The notes under the pieces were generated by a model. That model saw nothing but the letters and a program-made list of their open reading frames with translations, was not told the origin of the DNA and made no database searches. A stretch of DNA of 64,000 nt, taken from Apricaphanius iberus (lineage: Eukaryota > Chordata > Actinopteri > Cyprinodontiformes > Aphaniidae). This document shows, piece by piece, positions 61,079 to 64,000 of this stretch (positions within the stretch are counted from its first letter, which is position 1; every line of letters starts with the position of its first letter). The stretch spans positions 3,378,501-3,442,500 of the forward strand of contig JAPXFQ010000483.1 in NCBI GenBank assembly GCA_028564705.1, written 5' to 3'. Made by a program: the position numbers and the translations under genes.

Positions 61079-61307
61079 ATGGAGGATTTCAGGTGGATGT
61101 TCCTCCAGCTGTGTAAGGAAGGAGGTGTGGAGCCCCAGGAGAGTGTCGTGGCTCAGCTCCAGGAGAGCAGGGCTGCTCACGGTTCCAGGTTGGACCTGAG
61201 CGGACACAGCCTGTCCACAGATACCTGCACTATCCTGGCCAGGGCCTTCCAGAAGGATACAGTCTTTACAGAGGTCTCTCTCAGCGACTGCATGCTTACT
61301 GAGGAAG
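61079..61307 (+). CDS. lrrc45: lrrc45, first coding exon (partial gene)
   Basis: LRRC45 is a centrosomal linker protein with N-terminal leucine-rich repeats and a long coiled coil that helps hold the two centrioles together. This exon encodes the first 76 residues plus one base: MEDFRWMFLQLCKEGGVEPQ at the start, then RLDLSGHSLSTDTC and VFTEVSLSDCMLTEE, the beginning of the leucine-rich repeat region. The order matches the N-terminus of vertebrate LRRC45 (MEEF...LC.E.G..PQE; LVLSDCMLSEEG). The donor is gaag|gtaagg. Human LRRC45 is about 670 residues, so most of the gene lies beyond 64,000. No further exon was recognised in the remaining 2.7 kb, which is mostly an L2 copy in opposite orientation. 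Confidence 0.85.
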
Positions 61308-61439
61308 GTAAGGATGATAGCATAGTCCAGTCCTCCAAGGTCAATGTCTGTTCATTTTAGATGGTTCTCTGCTCCATCACCAGAGTCTCATTCAGAGTTC
61401 ATACAGAGCAGAACCTGACTCCATGCTAAGGCCTGCTGC

Positions 61440-61798
61440 TGCAGTACAGACACATCTAAAACATGCAGGACACTAGCTGTTGAAGCGCTGAGTTCATGAT
61501 ATTTAATTTACCTCACTTAAAGTCCATTTAAAAAATACTTAATCGTCCCAAGGGGAAATAAATATTGTGACTCACAAAGTGATGCTATGGGCAGGAAGGA
61601 TCTCCAGTTGCAGTCAGTCATGCATTAAATATGAAGAGGCCTCTGACTGAAGACTGTTGCTGTATGACAGGCTCATGACTGGGAGGACTGGCTCCTCCAG
61701 GATTTGGAGTCATAGCTCTGCTATTATTTGAACTTTTGAGATGCTAATCAGCTGCTCCCAGTTGTAAAAGCAAACCCTGGCTGAAGTGCTGAGCAATA
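61440..61798. other. lrrc45 intron sequence
   Basis: No recognised feature before the L2 tail at 61.8 kb. Confidence 0.35.
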
Positions 61799-61799
61799 T

Positions 61800-63690
61800 G
61801 GCCTCAAATCAATTCAATTCAATTCAGTTTATTTATATAGCGCCATTTCACAACAGATGTCATCTCAAGGCACTTTACAAAAAGAGTTATTACAATACAA
61901 TGTTTAGTGTAGAAATTACAGAACCACAGAAGATTGCGTCGTGGAATTCTCAGCAATCCCTCATACTGAGCAAGCATGCAGCGACAGTGGGAAGGAAAAA
62001 CTCCCTTTTAACAGGAAGAAACCTCCGGCAGAACCAGGCTCAGCACAAGCGGTTCTTCTGCCGCGACCGTCTGTGGTTTGGAGAATACATACAGAGACAC
62101 AGAAAGAGCAACAGAACTGATGCAGAAGTTTGTTGCAGGACGTGGAGAATTTTCCGTCACTGCAATGCCATCTTAGTCAGGTCGTCAAGCAGGGCTAATC
62201 CGGAGCACCTACTATAATAGAAAACAGGTTAGTGCTTGAATTGACAGCACATCATGCAGTTGGGGAGAAGTAGGAGAGAAAGTAGGAACAGACCCTAATA
62301 ATGTCCTCCAACAGCCTAGCCTAAAGCAGCATAGCTACTAACATTAACCTGTCTCCTAGCTACTAGGAGACCTGGCTACCAACACTCTGTCTGAGTCCTC
62401 CTGACCCGTGGACGGTGTAGGGCCGGTAACGGCCCCCGTCATGCCGGGGTCTTCTCGGAGTCGGGTTGTTTGAGAATGCAGCCCAAAGTGGGTGGTAAAC
62501 TCCATCTAAGGCTAAATACCGGCACGAGACCGATAGTCGACAACTATCTTAAGGAAAAATAGACAGAACTGAGAGGACAGAGTTGAAGAGGGCGAGAAAC
62601 GTTTAAGAGATAAACGGGTGGGGTCCGCACAGTCTGCCCGGGGGATTCAACCCGGCAGGTAATGGGCGGCCGCACTGTGCGGGAGGATCCCCTTGAGGGA
62701 CCCCTCTCCGGCGCTGGCTGGCCCCAGGTTCTTTGCTTTATTACTGGAGGCTAATTTAATGCCGTCCAGGTGAAGGGGCTGACTAAGTAGTTTCTTTTTC
62801 AGAGCTTCTGGTCCAAAGACGACAACTTCTGTTTTATCAGAATTTTCAGAAGCAAGAAGTTTAGAGTCATCCAAGTTTTTATGTCTTCCAGACATGCCTG
62901 TAGTCTACCTAACTGTTTGGATTCATCAGGATTTATGGATAGATATAGCCTACTGTGTATCATTGTGATGAAATTTATCCCATGCTGCCTAAAATATGAA
63001 TTTTCCAATAGGAAGCATATATATAGTAAAGAGAATCGGCCCAAGACTGAACCCTGTGGTACTCCGCAAGTAACTATTGAGGTTGAGGAAGATCTATTGT
63101 TTACCTGAACAAACTGAAATCTGTTAGACAAATAAGATTTAAACCAACCTAGTGCTGTTCCTATTATACCGACACTTTGAAGCCTTTCTATGAGAATATT
63201 GTGATCAACAGTGTCAAAGGCAGCTCTGAGATCTAACAGGACCAGAATGGTCACCAGTCCATTGTCTGAGGCTATGAGAATATCATTAGTAACCTTCACC
63301 AGAGCTGTTTCAGTGCTGTGATGAGCTCTAAAGCCTGACTGAAACGTCTCAAACAGCTCATTATTGTTTAAATGCTCACATATCTGGTGTGCACATATTT
63401 TCTCAAGAATTTTAGATAAGAAGGGAAGATTAGATATCGGTCTATAAATCAGAATCACTATATCACTATCTACTGAACAGTGCACCTCAATAACAGCCCC
63501 ACTAACTCCTTGACCAGCTCTAATCCCTCGCTTACTAATTTTGGCAGTAAAATCAGCCAGGCAGTCAGGCGATGTAATATATCCAATAAACAGCTTCAAC
63601 CAGCCTCCTAATTCAGGGTTCAATTCCCACTCCTTTCTGTATTCCTGAGAGTCAGAATGCGACATGAGGACTGTTAAATGTCTGTCTCAG
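61800..63690 (-). mobile_element. L2-type LINE copy in lrrc45 intron
   Basis: Reading minus, coding remnants run 63,665-62,647 and the 3' tail ends at about 61,805 in attcaattcagtttatttat (plus strand). Between tail and coding part lies 62.22-62.65 kb of GC-rich tail sequence. The copy is antisense to lrrc45. It is 5'-truncated near 63.69 kb, as no endonuclease is seen before the window end. Confidence 0.7.
62799..63665 (-). pseudogene. L2 reverse transcriptase, broken
   Basis: A 288-codon open frame. RT motifs are present in order: PISNLPFLSKILEKI, FQSGFRAHHSTETALVKV, DLRAAFDTVDHNIL with the first catalytic aspartate, GTALGWFKSYLSNRFQFV and VTCGVPQGSVLG. The next block, normally containing YADDT, is out of frame or altered (GINFITMIHSRLYLS), so the catalytic pair of aspartates is lost. 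KQLGRLQACLEDIKTWM and the start of the next block follow. Confidence 0.75.
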
Positions 63691-64000
63691 AGAGGCAACC
63701 ACATGGTGGATGAGGTGAGGACGTCACTGAGTTGTTAGTGAAAACGGTGATTTATTTAGTGTTGTTTTTATTTTAGACAAAGCATTTGTTACATTTACAT
63801 ATAAGCGCAGGTAGGATCAGCCAGCAGTGGCTTCAATCGCACGGGATTTATTAGCAGGGTTAATATCTGCTCGGAAAGAGCAGCGCCTGGGTGGGCGGAG
63901 CTGCAGCATGCTGTGAGCTCTGGGCCCACTGCGGCATGGATGTAAAAAAGTTGCTAATGTATAGCAAAGATGTCTGCTTCATGTTAGTCTCCAAGAGTCT
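63691..64000. other. unassigned sequence at window end
   Basis: No exon or repeat recognised. Confidence 0.35.

Overview
The window is animal nuclear DNA, almost certainly from a teleost fish. Three spliced vertebrate genes can be read by exon structure and protein similarity. The repeat population is typical of ray-finned fish: L2-type and RTE/Rex3-type LINEs, Tc1 transposons, hAT and PIF-Harbinger short elements, and tRNA-derived SINEs. The species cannot be named from the sequence. There are no bacterial operons, CRISPR arrays or intact viral genes. All family calls come from reading the sequence and recalled knowledge of families; no search was run.

Layout. 1-16.4 kb is gene-free repeat land: L2 3' tails, a SINE, a possible piggyBac tail, a long degraded L2 copy on the minus strand (2.4-7.65 kb) interrupted by a solo LTR with a 5-bp target duplication, two Harbinger-type short elements (8.4-9.4 and 10.5-11.0 kb), and a GC-rich minisatellite (11.8-12.3 kb) next to L2 tails. 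16.4-22.5 kb holds the complete homeobox gene hhex on the minus strand (4 coding exons, about 286 residues). 22.5-27.8 kb holds unannotated sequence, a dead Tc1 copy and an L2 fragment. 27.8-34.7 kb is one continuous 6.8-kb minisatellite with a 41-43 bp unit. 35.1-41.5 kb holds a hAT-like element with an 8-bp target duplication, an L2-type endonuclease fragment, and an RTE/Rex3-like LINE split by a 955-bp foldback element.

42-55.5 kb holds trub1 (tRNA pseudouridine synthase, TruB family) on the minus strand. It has 8 coding exons and 278 residues, and its introns are filled with Tc1, hAT, LINE and SINE debris. Its start codon lies about 120 bp from an 800-bp GATA microsatellite. From 58.9 kb the plus strand carries a candidate promoter and then the first coding exon of lrrc45 (61,079-61,307); the rest of that gene lies outside the window. 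A 180-bp copy of the exon/intron boundary lies 2.6 kb upstream. The window ends in another L2 copy on the minus strand.

The three genes have unrelated jobs: a developmental transcription factor, a tRNA-modifying enzyme and a centrosome linker protein. Nothing suggests a functional cluster. The most distinctive content is repeat biology: the 6.8-kb array with a poly(A)-type hexamer in most units, microsatellites placed directly at a splice acceptor (hhex) and a gene 5' end (trub1), and several nested insertions whose target duplications can be read. I found no convincing new multi-gene system.
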